From the NCBI GenBank assembly GCA_964628235.1, contig CAZVLU010000016.1:1-63115 (forward strand): DNA of 63,115 nt. Direction: 5' to 3'. Below, in pieces: positions 26,650-35,056 of this stretch. The notes under the pieces are model-generated. The model was given only the letters and a program-made list of their open reading frames with translations. It made no database searches and was not told the origin of the DNA. How positions within the stretch are numbered: position 1 is the first letter of the stretch; each line of letters opens with the position of its first letter. Made by a program: the position numbers and the translations under genes. Source of the DNA: CAMAVH01 sp964628235 (GTDB taxonomy: Bacteria > Pseudomonadota > Alphaproteobacteria > SMXQ01).

Positions 26650-26724
26650 TTCGGGGTCGTGCGACGGTCCTGGCGCATCCGCGCCGGGGGGCCGTTTCCG
26701 CCGGGCCGCGCGCGCGACCCCGAA
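26650..26724 (-). other. Long inverted repeat with nested hairpins between flp and cpaA
   Basis: TTCGGGGTCG at 26650-26659 is the perfect reverse complement of CGACCCCGAA at 26715-26724. Inside lie a smaller hairpin GGCGC-ATCC-GCGCC (26672-26685) and a GGCC...GGCC arm (26690-26707). Only a short T stretch follows on the minus strand. It sits in the 3' region of the pilin transcript, so it could stabilise flp mRNA or act as a leaky stop before the assembly genes. Confidence 0.6.
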
Positions 26725-26737
26725 ACTCGGTGACTTC

Positions 26738-26950
26738 TTACGGAGCCGGCGCCGGGGCCGGAGCCGGGGCAGTGGTGACGGCAGTGTCGAGCGCGTTCGA
26801 CACGTTTTCGAACATCGTCTCGAGCGAGTCGCCCATGGCGCCGAGAGCGCCGATGGCGGCGACCGAGACGAGAGCGGCGATGAGGCCGTATTCGATGGCC
26901 GTGGCGCCGGACTCGTCGGCGATCAGGCTGCGCAGATTGGCGATAAGCAT
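26738..26950 (-). CDS. flp: Flp major pilin with C-terminal Ala-Pro tail
   Basis: A 70-aa prepilin. The leader ends at DESG and processing before ATAIEYGLIAAL (residues 16-27) leaves the diagnostic Glu5 and Tyr6 of mature Flp pilins. One hydrophobic helix follows. The C-terminus is an unusual run of Ala-Pro pairs (about residues 60-70), likely exposed on the fibre surface. A strong AAGGAGGAG precedes ATG 26950, fitting the need for high pilin output. It heads the minus-strand tad operon. Confidence 0.94.
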   Translation of the reverse strand: MLIANLRSLIADESGATAIEYGLIAALVSVAAIGALGAMGDSLETMFENVSNALDTAVTTAPAPAPAPAP

Positions 26951-27006
26951 TTTAAGTCTCCTCCTTGGGATGGGATCGCAGTGAGCGGATAGTTACGCCC
27001 TCGCCC

Positions 27007-27021
27007 TTAATGGATAGTAAA
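27007..27021. promoter_or_regulatory. CtrA-box-like site upstream of flp
   Basis: TTAA-TGGATAG-TAAA matches the alphaproteobacterial CtrA pattern TTAA-N7-TTAA at seven of eight defined positions. It is 57-71 nt upstream of the flp ATG. CtrA control of pilin genes is known in Caulobacter. Binding here is only suggested. Confidence 0.3.
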
Positions 27022-27079
27022 GACCAAAGAAAAACTTTCGTATTCGCAAAATAAATCTCAGCATATTTAGATAAATTTC

Positions 27080-27102
27080 GAGTCATTCATAATCCATGAC
27101 TC
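27080..27102. promoter_or_regulatory. Operator-like inverted repeat in the flp/tadG control region
   Basis: GAGTCAT and ATGACTC form perfect 7-nt arms around a 9-nt AT-rich centre. The symmetry and length suit a dimeric regulator. There is no T-run, so it is not a terminator. Confidence 0.45.
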
Positions 27103-27333
27103 TATTATTTTCCATGAATACAGAAATAGTTTTTCTAAAATGCGCGGCACTTCGTGAATCCGTCGAGCGGCTATGCCGATCCACATATATTTAATGGCAT
27201 TTTATGCAACCAGCGCTGCGTTGCAGGCCAATCGCTAAAATGCGTCTTTTACTTTGTCTATTCTTCACGGCTTGGTAAGGCGGTTTTGGCATCTTGCGCC
27301 TCTGCCCTTCTGTTCGCGATGCGGAGAGACGCC

Positions 27334-28806
27334 ATGACAGCATCCTTCACCAGCCGATTTTGGCGCGCGACGCGGCGCGCGCTCGACCTGATCGCGCGCG
27401 ACGAGCGCGGCGGCATCGCCATCTTCATGGCCACCGCCATCGTGCCGCTCGTCGGCTTCCTCGGCCTCGCCGTCGACACGACTCGCGGCTATCTGGTGAA
27501 ATCGCGCCTGTCGCAGGCGCTCGACGCCGCCGGCCTCGCGGGCGGTCGCGTCATCTTCTCGGCCGATCGCGACGCCGACATCCAAATGTATTTCGCCGCC
27601 AATTTCCCGCCCGGCTACATGGGCGCGACAGTGACCGGTCCGGCCATCGCGGTCGATGACGCCAGCTCGAAATTGACTCTGCAAGCCAGCGCCACGCTCG
27701 GCACCACATTCTTGCGCGTGCTCGGCATCGAGACCATGCAGGTGCGCTCGGAAGTCGAAGTGACGCGCCAAGAGCAGTTGCTCGACGTCGTCCTCGCTAT
27801 CGACGTCTCGGGCTCGATGACAAGTTCCGCCGGCGGCGGCCTGACGCGCATTCAGGCGGCGCGCAACGCCGCCAACACCCTGGTCGGCATCCTGTTCGGC
27901 GACGACGAGACGAAAGACCTGCTGAAAATCGGCCTGGTACCGTGGAACAGCAAGGTCAACGTCACGCGCAACGGCGTGGCGTTCAATTCCGCGTTGACGA
28001 CGACGCAGACGGTGCCGACCTTCAAGAACCCGATCACCGGCGCCAACCAGAGCCTGCTCTATTACGCCAACAATTCGCCGGTGCCGCTCATCAACGCGCC
28101 GCCGAGCAATTGGCGCGGCTGCGTCTATAACCGCTACAAGCACGACGGCAACGCCACCAACGATGCCGACATCTATGAAGGCGATCTGCTGCACGCGACA
28201 GGCGATTGGATGGGCTGGCAGCCGATCGGCGCCGAAGGCGAGCCGACCTCGTCGGGCAGCACGCGCTGCTCCTCGGCGCCCTCGAACAACGAATGCACGC
28301 CCTGCTTCACGCGCGGCATCACAGCCCTGCAAAACACCAAGACCGGCATCACCAACGCGATCAACCAGCTCACCGCGCCGGACGGCAACACCAACGCGCC
28401 GGCCGGGCTCGGCTGGGCCTGGCGCGTCCTGACGCCCGCAGCGCCATGGAACCAGGCCGATCCCAACCCGCCTTATCGCCGCCAGCAGGCCATCGTGCTG
28501 CTGACCGACGGCGAGAACGTCGGCGGCTATGGCGACGGCTATAAAGCGGCTTTCGGCATCAATTCCGCCGCTCAAGCCAGCATGGACGCCCGCTTGCGCC
28601 TATTGGCGCAGAACGCCAAGAGCGCCGGGGTGACGATCTACGTCATCCAATTCGCCAACAACAATTCGGCGATGCAGGCGCTGCTGAAAGAAGTCGCCAC
28701 CAGCCCGGACAAGCCGTTCTACAATTACGCGCCGAACGCGGCGACGCTGCAGACGGTGTTTCGCGAGGTCGCGAACAACCTGTCGGAGCTGCGGCTGTCG
28801 AAGTGA
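27334..28806 (+). CDS. tadG: TadG-like pilus protein with von Willebrand A domain
   Basis: A 490-aa protein. An N-terminal TadE/TadG-like helix (IAIFMATAIVPLVGFLGLAVD, about residues 28-48) follows a short cytosolic stretch. The VWA domain starts at about residue 148 with MIDAS Asp157-x-Ser-Gly-Ser161, and AIVLLTDGEN is the later metal-loop segment. The middle insert has several Cys (CSSAPSNNECTPC) that may form disulfides. ATG 27334 has GGAGAG upstream and was preferred over 27154 or 27319. It is read away from flp and converges with the TadE-like pair. Confidence 0.85.
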   Translation: MTASFTSRFWRATRRALDLIARDERGGIAIFMATAIVPLVGFLGLAVDTTRGYLVKSRLSQALDAAGLAGGRVIFSADRDADIQMYFAANFPPGYMGATVTGPAIAVDDASSKLTLQASATLGTTFLRVLGIETMQVRSEVEVTRQEQLLDVVLAIDVSGSMTSSAGGGLTRIQAARNAANTLVGILFGDDETKDLLKIGLVPWNSKVNVTRNGVAFNSALTTTQTVPTFKNPITGANQSLLYYANNSPVPLINAPPSNWRGCVYNRYKHDGNATNDADIYEGDLLHATGDWMGWQPIGAEGEPTSSGSTRCSSAPSNNECTPCFTRGITALQNTKTGITNAINQLTAPDGNTNAPAGLGWAWRVLTPAAPWNQADPNPPYRRQQAIVLLTDGENVGGYGDGYKAAFGINSAAQASMDARLRLLAQNAKSAGVTIYVIQFANNNSAMQALLKEVATSPDKPFYNYAPNAATLQTVFREVANNLSELRLSK

Positions 28807-28808
28807 GG

Positions 28809-29375
28809 CTAGTTGAGCGCGCTTAAAGTTCCGAAGCGCGGCCGAAACAACGACACGTGATAGAGCCGGCGTGGCGGCACCAAAGCCGGCGCGAACATCG
28901 GCACGTAGTCGTAATAGGTCTCGGCGATGATGGCGTTTTCGCCGTCGCGCACGACGAATCCGGCCGGCAGGATGGCCGGCTGCGACACCGCCCCCACCGT
29001 GCTGGTTTCGACCAGCGTGCCGCCGCCGCTGCGCTGCCAGGCGACGCGGGCGCCTTGGCCGCTCGTGGCTGTGACCGAGGAGACGATCACCACGCCATCG
29101 TCGCTGATCGCGAAGGGCGTCATGATCGGCCCCGTCGCCGCGAAAATCTGGTCGAGTTGGGAAGCGCTTAGAGACGTGGACTGCGATACCATGTCAGCCA
29201 CGGTCACCGATAAACGGTCGAGTTTTTGCTGCAGCAGGCTGTAGCGCGCCACTTCGAAACCGCCGAGCGCGATGACGATGATCACCGGCATGGCCAAAGC
29301 CATTTCCGTCAGCACCACGGCCCGATTGTCGCCAGCCAACGCGCGCAATCGGCGCAGCAGTCCTGCGGCGATCAT
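28809..29375 (-). CDS. TadE/TadF-like minor pseudopilin
   Basis: A 188-aa protein with a short basic N-terminus and a TadE-like helix starting at AVVLTEMALAMPVIIVIAL (about residues 18-36), the prepilin-like segment with the conserved Glu. The rest is a periplasmic beta-rich domain. The start overlaps the tadE stop by 4 nt, so the two are coupled. It is probably TadF by position, but TadE, TadF and TadG names are fluid in this family. Confidence 0.82.
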   Translation of the reverse strand: MIAAGLLRRLRALAGDNRAVVLTEMALAMPVIIVIALGGFEVARYSLLQQKLDRLSVTVADMVSQSTSLSASQLDQIFAATGPIMTPFAISDDGVVIVSSVTATSGQGARVAWQRSGGGTLVETSTVGAVSQPAILPAGFVVRDGENAIIAETYYDYVPMFAPALVPPRRLYHVSLFRPRFGTLSALN

Positions 29376-29974
29376 GGCGTGCCTCCCGGCGCATAGGGCT
29401 CGTTGCGCACCGCGATCGACGCGCCCAGCTTGATCAGACCGTTCTGGCCGATGAAGGGCGCCAGCAGCGGCGTCAACAGCGGCCAATCGACGGCGAGATC
29501 GTAAACCACCACCTCGCCGGAATCGCCGGCATTGCCCGTCTCCGCCATATCCTCGTCCCAGCTCCCATTGCCGTTGACGTCGGTATAGCTATCGCCGGGG
29601 TCGTAACGGCCGTTGCCGTTGACATCGACCGTCAATGGCTCGGGCTGCCCGACCTGGTCGAAACTTGTGTAAACTCGCAGGCTGACGTCGGCCGTCGTCA
29701 AATCGAGCAGGCCGAGCGTGCGGTCGTTGACGATGTTGACGATCGCCTGTTCGCGGCTCATGCCCGCCGGCACGGCGCCGGTGATCGCGAAGCGCGACGC
29801 GTCACGCAGGCCGCCTTCCATCAGCGCCGAGACGAACATGATCATCGACAGTTCCAACAGGCCGACGACAGCCGTGGCGATGATCGGCAAAGCATAAGCG
29901 AACTCGAGCGCCGCCGATCCCCGTTGATCGCGCGCGACGCGCTTGAGCTTTCCGATGACGGCGACAGCTTCCAT
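29372..29974 (-). CDS. tadE: TadE-like minor pseudopilin with EF-hand-like loops
   Basis: A 200-aa protein with a TadE helix (SAALEFAYALPIIATAVVGL, residues 20-39) including the conserved Glu. The periplasmic domain holds two adjacent Asp/Asn/Gly loops, DVNGNGRYDPGD (117-128) and DVNGNGSWDED (132-142). They resemble the calcium loops of EF-hands or dockerins. It is the first gene of a coupled tadE/tadF-like pair. Calcium binding is inferred from pattern only. Confidence 0.85.
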   Translation of the reverse strand: MEAVAVIGKLKRVARDQRGSAALEFAYALPIIATAVVGLLELSMIMFVSALMEGGLRDASRFAITGAVPAGMSREQAIVNIVNDRTLGLLDLTTADVSLRVYTSFDQVGQPEPLTVDVNGNGRYDPGDSYTDVNGNGSWDEDMAETGNAGDSGEVVVYDLAVDWPLLTPLLAPFIGQNGLIKLGASIAVRNEPYAPGGTP

Positions 29975-30042
29975 GCGCGGCAGTGTGGCCGGGCGCGGTT
30001 AAGCTCTGTTTAAACTTCCCTGCAATTCGTGGCGAATTGCGC

Positions 30043-31032
30043 CTATCGCCAGCGCCTGCGGATTTCCGCAGCGATCTCTTGCGCTGTATTCAATACGCGG
30101 CCTGTACCGCCACCCAACGCCGCGCCATCGCTCAAGGGCTTAGCCAGGTTTTTGGCATAAAGCGCTCGGTGAAACTCGGCGAAGGCCGGTTTGGTCAAAG
30201 CCGGCGGCGCATAGATGAACAGCGGTTTGCCGGCGGCCACCGCTTCCGACGCCATAGATACCGATTCGCCGGTGACGATCGCCGCGTCAGCCAAGCCGAG
30301 CAGCGCGTAATAGGGGTTCTCGCCGGCGCTGTTCCAGCGATGCAGATAGAACGGCCCAGTTATGGCGGCCACCAGAGCTTCCGCCGCCGCGTCGTCCGTG
30401 CGCCGGCTCGTCGTCACCATCAAGCTGCCGCCTTGCGCCAGCGCCGACGCCCGCCGGCCAAGGTCAGCGGCCATCGCCGCATCGAACTTGCGTTTGCCCG
30501 CCGACCCGCCGACCAGCAACGCGATGCGCGGACGCGGCAAATATTCTAGCCGCGCGCGCCAAGCCTCGGCGGCCTCGGCGAGCCGCGCCGCCGTCACACG
30601 CGTCGGCGCGCCGAGCGTGGCGAGAACATTGGCCTGCGGGACAAGCCGGTCATGCTGCGGCACGGCGATCAGATCAAAGTCGCTGCGGCCATATTGCGGA
30701 TCCATCATCTGCGCGAGGAACACCCGCTGGCCGCCACGCGCCGCGCGGCGCTTGATCCAGCGCGCGATGCCGCCGAGCCGCCGCCCGGTAGCGATGACCA
30801 GATCCGGCCACGGCGCGGCCAAAGCGGCGCGGCTGGCATCGTCGAGACCGCAGAGCAGACGCGGACCAAGCAAGCCCGGCAGACGCGCGAGCCGGCCATA
30901 GGACATCGCTCGCGTTTCGAACGACAGGCCCAAGGCTTCGGCGACGCCGACGCTTTGGCTGGCGTGACCGACCACCGGATCGGTCAAAACCCAGATGAGT
31001 GGCGTCGGCTTGGGCAAGGAAGGCGGTTCCAT
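30043..31032 (-). CDS. ELM1/GT-B-like family protein
   Basis: A 329-aa protein of the family named after plant mitochondrial fission factor ELM1, common in alphaproteobacteria and predicted to have a glycosyltransferase-B-like fold. Conserved blocks are LTDPVVGHASQSVGVAEALG near the N-terminus, PDLVIATGRR, VFLAQMMDP, and TGESVSMASEAVAAGKPLFIY near residues 255-275. The last resembles sugar-nucleotide binding in GT-B enzymes. Function in bacteria is unknown. AGGAGAGAGGC precedes ATG 31032. It stands alone. Confidence 0.8.
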   Translation of the reverse strand: MEPPSLPKPTPLIWVLTDPVVGHASQSVGVAEALGLSFETRAMSYGRLARLPGLLGPRLLCGLDDASRAALAAPWPDLVIATGRRLGGIARWIKRRAARGGQRVFLAQMMDPQYGRSDFDLIAVPQHDRLVPQANVLATLGAPTRVTAARLAEAAEAWRARLEYLPRPRIALLVGGSAGKRKFDAAMAADLGRRASALAQGGSLMVTTSRRTDDAAAEALVAAITGPFYLHRWNSAGENPYYALLGLADAAIVTGESVSMASEAVAAGKPLFIYAPPALTKPAFAEFHRALYAKNLAKPLSDGAALGGGTGRVLNTAQEIAAEIRRRWR

Positions 31033-31164
31033 GCCTCTCTCCTAGCACTTTGGCCATAGGACGCAATCACAAGGGCGACGGCAGCGCATTGCCTGCGCTT
31101 TTCCCTCTGCAATGCGGCGAACTTTGCTAAGGTTTGCTGCCGCTTGCGTATCAAGGAGGTTCTG

Positions 31165-32841
31165 ATGGCCATCATGAGACGTTTCGCCCTCGCCATAGTT
31201 TCGGCCGCTCTCCTCGCAAGCGCGCTCTGCGCCTCCCGCCCCGCTGCGGCGAGGGACGATCTCACCATCGGCTTCACGCAATATCCGGCCACGCTGCATC
31301 CCAGCATCGAATCGATGTTGGCCAAAACCTACGTGCTCAACATGGCGCGCCGGCCATTCACCGCCTACGACAAGGACTGGCAGCTCATCTGCATGCTCTG
31401 CGTGACTCTGCCGACCATCGAGAACGGCCTGGCCGTGCCGGAGGATCTGCCCGACGGCAAGAAAGGCATCGCCGTCACCTACACGATCCAGCCCAAGGCG
31501 ACCTGGGGCGACGGCGTACCCGTCACCACCAAGGATGTGCTGTTCACCTACGAAGTCGGCCTGCATCCGCAGAGCGGCGTGACCTCTGGCGAAATGTATC
31601 GCCGCATCCTCAAGATCGACGTGAAGGACGACAAGACCTTCACCATGCATATGGACCGGCTGACCTTCGAATATAACGCCATCAATGACTTCAACCTGCT
31701 GCCCGAACATCTCGAACGCGCGCGTTTCGCCGAGCCCTCTGCCTACCGCACGCGCAACGGCTACGACACCGACACGACCAATCCCGGCCTCTATTTCGGC
31801 CCCTACAAGATCGTCGAGAAGGTGATCGGCTCGCATATCGTGCTGGCGCAGAACCCGACCTGGTGGGGCAGGCCGCCGCATTTCAAGCGCATCGTCGTGC
31901 GCGCCATCGAGAACACCGCCGCGCTCGAAGCCAATCTGCTGTCGGGCGGCGTCGATTACGTCGCAGGCGAATTGGGCCTGACCCTCGATCAAGCGCTCGC
32001 CTTCGAGAAGCGCCACGGCAAGACTTATGATATCCTCTATAAGCCGAGCCTGACCTACGAGCATATCGATCTCAATCTCGAAAACCCGATCCTGCAGGAC
32101 AAGCGCGTGCGTCATGCGCTGATTCTCGGCATCGACCGCGAGGCGATCAGCAAACAATTGTTCGACGGTCGCCAGGCCGTCGCCAGCAGCATGGTCAATC
32201 CGCTCGACTGGGTTTTCGATTCGACGACGCCGAGCTACAAGCGCGACGTGGCCAAGGCCGCCGCCTTGCTCGAAGAGGCCGGCTGGACCGCCAAGACGCG
32301 CGGCGCCATGCGGAGCAACGGCAAGGGCGAGCCGCTGATGCTCGAATTCATGACGACGTCGGGCAACAAGACGCGCGAACAGGTGCAGCAGGTGCTGCAA
32401 AGCCAGTGGCGTCAACTCGGCGTCGACGTGCGCATCCGCAATGAGCCGGCGCGGGTCTTCTTCGGCGAGACGGTGACTAAGCGCAAATACGGCGCGATGG
32501 CGATGTACGCTTGGTTCTCCGCGCCCGAAAGCGTGCCGCGCACCACGCTACATTCCGACCAGATCACCAAGCCGGAGAATAATTATGCCGGCCAGAACTA
32601 CACCGGTTTCGCCAACGCTGAAGCCGACAAGCTAATCGACGCCATCGAGGTCGAACTGGACCGCGACAAGCGCAAAGCGCTCTGGAGCCGGCTGCAGGCG
32701 GTCTATGCCGAGGAGCTGCCGGTGATCCCTCTCTACTTCCGCGCCGATGCCTTCATTTTCCCGAAATGGCTGAAAGGCATCGAGCCGACCGGCCATCAGG
32801 ACATTTCGCCGCTCTGGGTCGAGAATTGGACGGCGCAGTAG
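31165..32841 (+). CDS. ABC transporter substrate-binding protein, family 5 (peptide/oligosaccharide type)
   Basis: A 558-aa periplasmic binding protein with a signal peptide (about residues 1-29, ending AAA-R). The SBP_bac_5 domain spans most of the length (IGFTQYPATLHPSI, DKRVRHALILGIDREAI, then YAEELPVIPLYFRADA). It belongs to a dipeptide/oligopeptide-type importer with the two permeases at 33187 and 34155. ATG 31165 follows AAGGAGG; an in-frame ATG-like start at 31144 lacks a site. Confidence 0.92.
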   Translation: MAIMRRFALAIVSAALLASALCASRPAAARDDLTIGFTQYPATLHPSIESMLAKTYVLNMARRPFTAYDKDWQLICMLCVTLPTIENGLAVPEDLPDGKKGIAVTYTIQPKATWGDGVPVTTKDVLFTYEVGLHPQSGVTSGEMYRRILKIDVKDDKTFTMHMDRLTFEYNAINDFNLLPEHLERARFAEPSAYRTRNGYDTDTTNPGLYFGPYKIVEKVIGSHIVLAQNPTWWGRPPHFKRIVVRAIENTAALEANLLSGGVDYVAGELGLTLDQALAFEKRHGKTYDILYKPSLTYEHIDLNLENPILQDKRVRHALILGIDREAISKQLFDGRQAVASSMVNPLDWVFDSTTPSYKRDVAKAAALLEEAGWTAKTRGAMRSNGKGEPLMLEFMTTSGNKTREQVQQVLQSQWRQLGVDVRIRNEPARVFFGETVTKRKYGAMAMYAWFSAPESVPRTTLHSDQITKPENNYAGQNYTGFANAEADKLIDAIEVELDRDKRKALWSRLQAVYAEELPVIPLYFRADAFIFPKWLKGIEPTGHQDISPLWVENWTAQ

Positions 32842-32924
32842 AACGGCGCGCAGTAGGCGCTGCGCCGGCGCGCGAAAGGCGCTAATCTGGCCATCCCTCA
32901 CCAATACAGCCGACCGGGGACGTC

Positions 32925-33143
32925 ATGGACTACACGCGCCGCCTTAGCGACAAAATCATCCTGGCCCATGGCCAAGCCTGCGACGAAGGCCGCATCGACG
33001 TGGCCGAGGGCTTGCTCCGCGCCCTCGAAGTCGAGCAATCGGCCTTCGGGGGCGCCCAATCGTCGGATAAACGCTCCTCCAACCCCTTGCTCATCGCCGC
33101 CTATGCGCGCCATGAGCAAGCCAAGGCCGCAAAGAAACATTGA
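32925..33143 (+). CDS. Small hypothetical protein between binding protein and permease
   Basis: A 72-aa soluble protein beginning MDYTRRLSDKIILAHGQACDEGRIDVAEGLL. It is mostly helical in pattern with a basic, Ala/Lys-rich end. Codon use matches the neighbours and GGGGAC precedes the ATG. It lies inside the ABC operon, 83 nt after the binding protein and 43 nt before the permease. No family was recognised. Confidence 0.6.
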   Translation: MDYTRRLSDKIILAHGQACDEGRIDVAEGLLRALEVEQSAFGGAQSSDKRSSNPLLIAAYARHEQAKAAKKH

Positions 33144-33186
33144 GCGCGCGGGCGGCGTTCGGCGGCCGCGCTAGGCTAAGCGGGCC

Positions 33187-34158
33187 ATGACGCGCTTCAT
33201 CGCCGCCCGGCTCGGCGAGTCGCTCGTCCTGCTGCTCGCCATGTCCTTCGCCATCTACCTGCTGATCGGCCTGATGCCGGGCGACCCGGCCGACATGCTG
33301 ATCGCCGCCGATCCGCGCATCACCTCCGCCGACGTCGCGCGCATCAAGGCGCTCTACGGCCTCGACCAGCCGCTCTATTCGCGCTACTTCGCCTGGCTGC
33401 AATCGGCGCTGGGCGGCGACTTCGGCAATTCGCGCCTGCATTTGCGCCCGGTGCTCGACGTGATGGGCCCGTTCCTGCTCAACAGCCTGTTGCTGATGGG
33501 CACCAGCTTCGTGCTGTCCGTGGCCATCGCCCTGCCGGCCGGCGTCTATGCCGCGATCAAGCCGCACTCCAAGCTCGACCACGCCATCAACTTGCTCTGC
33601 TTCGCCGGCATTTCATTGCCGGTGTTCTGGCTGGCGCTGATGCTGATGATGGGCTTTTCCGTCGCGCTCGGTCTTTTGCCCGCTGGCGGCGTGGCGACGC
33701 CCGGCGACGGCAGCTTTACTGACCGCTTGGCTCATCTCGTCCTGCCGGTGGTGACGCTGACGCTGTCGAGCATCGGCCATTACACGCGCTTCGTGCGCGC
33801 CGCCATGATCGAGACGCTGCGCCAGGACTATATCCGCACGGCGCGCGCCAAGGGCGCCAGCCCCGCCCGCGTGGTCTGGGGCCACGCGCTGCGCAACGCG
33901 CTCATTCCCGTCGTGACGATTCTCGCGCTCAGCTTCGGCAGCTTGTTTTCCGGCGCGCTGGTGACCGAAACGATGTTCGCCTATCCGGGCATGGGCAAGA
34001 TGATCTACGACGCCATCATGGGCAACGACTACAACCTCGCCCTGATCGGCTTGTTGTTCGCCACGCTGGTGACGCTGATCGGCAACCTGATCGCCGACCT
34101 CGCCTATGTCTGGCTCGATCCGCGCATTTCCTATGCGAACGGCGAGGCGCGGACATGA
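33187..34158 (+). CDS. ABC transporter permease (DppB/OppB type)
   Basis: A 323-aa inner-membrane permease with six predicted helices. It has the N-terminal OppB motif (LLLAMSFAIYLLIGLMPGDPAD), an EAA loop at DYIRTARAKGASPARVVWGHALRNALIPV (about residues 215-243) and the ending typical of DppB (LADLAYVWLDPRI). Its TGA overlaps the next permease start by 4 nt. No ATPase genes follow. Confidence 0.93.
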   Translation: MTRFIAARLGESLVLLLAMSFAIYLLIGLMPGDPADMLIAADPRITSADVARIKALYGLDQPLYSRYFAWLQSALGGDFGNSRLHLRPVLDVMGPFLLNSLLLMGTSFVLSVAIALPAGVYAAIKPHSKLDHAINLLCFAGISLPVFWLALMLMMGFSVALGLLPAGGVATPGDGSFTDRLAHLVLPVVTLTLSSIGHYTRFVRAAMIETLRQDYIRTARAKGASPARVVWGHALRNALIPVVTILALSFGSLFSGALVTETMFAYPGMGKMIYDAIMGNDYNLALIGLLFATLVTLIGNLIADLAYVWLDPRISYANGEART

Positions 34159-35055
34159 GCTTTGCAGCGCCGCTTCCTCTGCAGCCGACGCAACGGCCCG
34201 CCCATGTCCTGTGGCGGCGCTTCCTGCGCCACCGCCTGGCGGTCGCCAGCGGCCTGCTGCTCGCGGTCTTCGCGCTCGCAGCGCTGGCAGCGCCGCTCAT
34301 CGCCCAGCTGCTCGGCCACGATCCGAACGCCGCNNNNNNNNNNCGCCCATCCGCTCGGCACCGACGAGCTCGGCCGCGACCTGCTGTCGCGTCTGCTCTA
34401 TGGCGGCCGCGTATCGCTGGCTGTCGGCATTGCCGCCGCGCTGGTGTCGGCGGTGATCGGCACGGCCTTCGGCCTGATCGCCGGCTATTTCGGCGGCAAG
34501 CTCGACGCGCTGCTGATGCGCCTGACCGATGGCGTCATCGCCCTGCCGCTGCTGCCGCTGCTGATCGTGCTCGCCGCCGTCGATCTCAACAAGCTGGGCC
34601 TGCCGCCCGCCGTCGCCAACGACGAGAGCATCAGCCTCTACCGCATGATCGCCATCATCTCGCTGGTCGGCTGGACCACCGTGGCGCGTCTGGTGCGCGG
34701 CGCGACCTTGGCGTTGCGCGAGCGCGATTTCGTTCGCGCGGCGCTGGCGCTCGGCGCCGGCCCCTGGCGCATCATGCTGGTGCATATCTTGCCCAACGCG
34801 GTGTCGCCCATCGTCGTGGCGACGACGCTCTCGGTCGGCAACGTGATCTTGCTGGAATCGGTGCTGAGTTTTCTCGGCCTCGGCGTGCAGCCGCCGGCGG
34901 CGAGCTGGGGCAACATGCTGACCAACGCGCAAGAGCTGATCTGGAGCGCGCCGCTGCTCGCGGTCTATCCGGGGATGCTGATCTTCGCCACCGTCATCGC
35001 CTTCAACTTCCTCGGCGACGGCTTGCAGGACGCCTTAGACCCGCGTTCCGAATAG
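34155..35055 (+). CDS. ABC transporter permease (DppC/OppC type), interrupted by an assembly gap
   Basis: A DppC-type permease of roughly 300 aa. The N-terminal part reads to the Ns at 34334-34343 in one frame (LLGHDPNA). The C-terminal part continues in a shifted frame from HPLGTDELGRDLLSRLLYG, through the EAA-type loop RDFVRAALALGAGPWRIM, to DALDPRSE. Ten Ns are a placeholder. The frame would be restored if the true missing length is a multiple of three, and family comparison suggests some 10 residues are missing. It should be treated as one intact gene with a sequencing gap, not as a frameshifted pseudogene. Confidence 0.88.
34334..34343. other. Assembly gap (10 Ns)
   Basis: Ten undetermined bases inside the DppC-type gene. 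The number is almost certainly arbitrary. Confidence 0.98.
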
Positions 35056-35056
35056 A

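Larger units (their letters stand above)
26951..27333. promoter_or_regulatory. AT-rich divergent control region between flp and tadG
   Basis: About 383 nt, clearly AT-richer than the flanks, with no convincing ORF. It separates flp (minus) from the VWA/TadG gene (plus). It contains an inverted repeat at 27080-27102, a TTAA-N7-TAAA near-match to the CtrA box at 27007-27021, and several A/T tracts. It probably carries both promoters and binding sites for pilus regulators. Confidence 0.6.
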
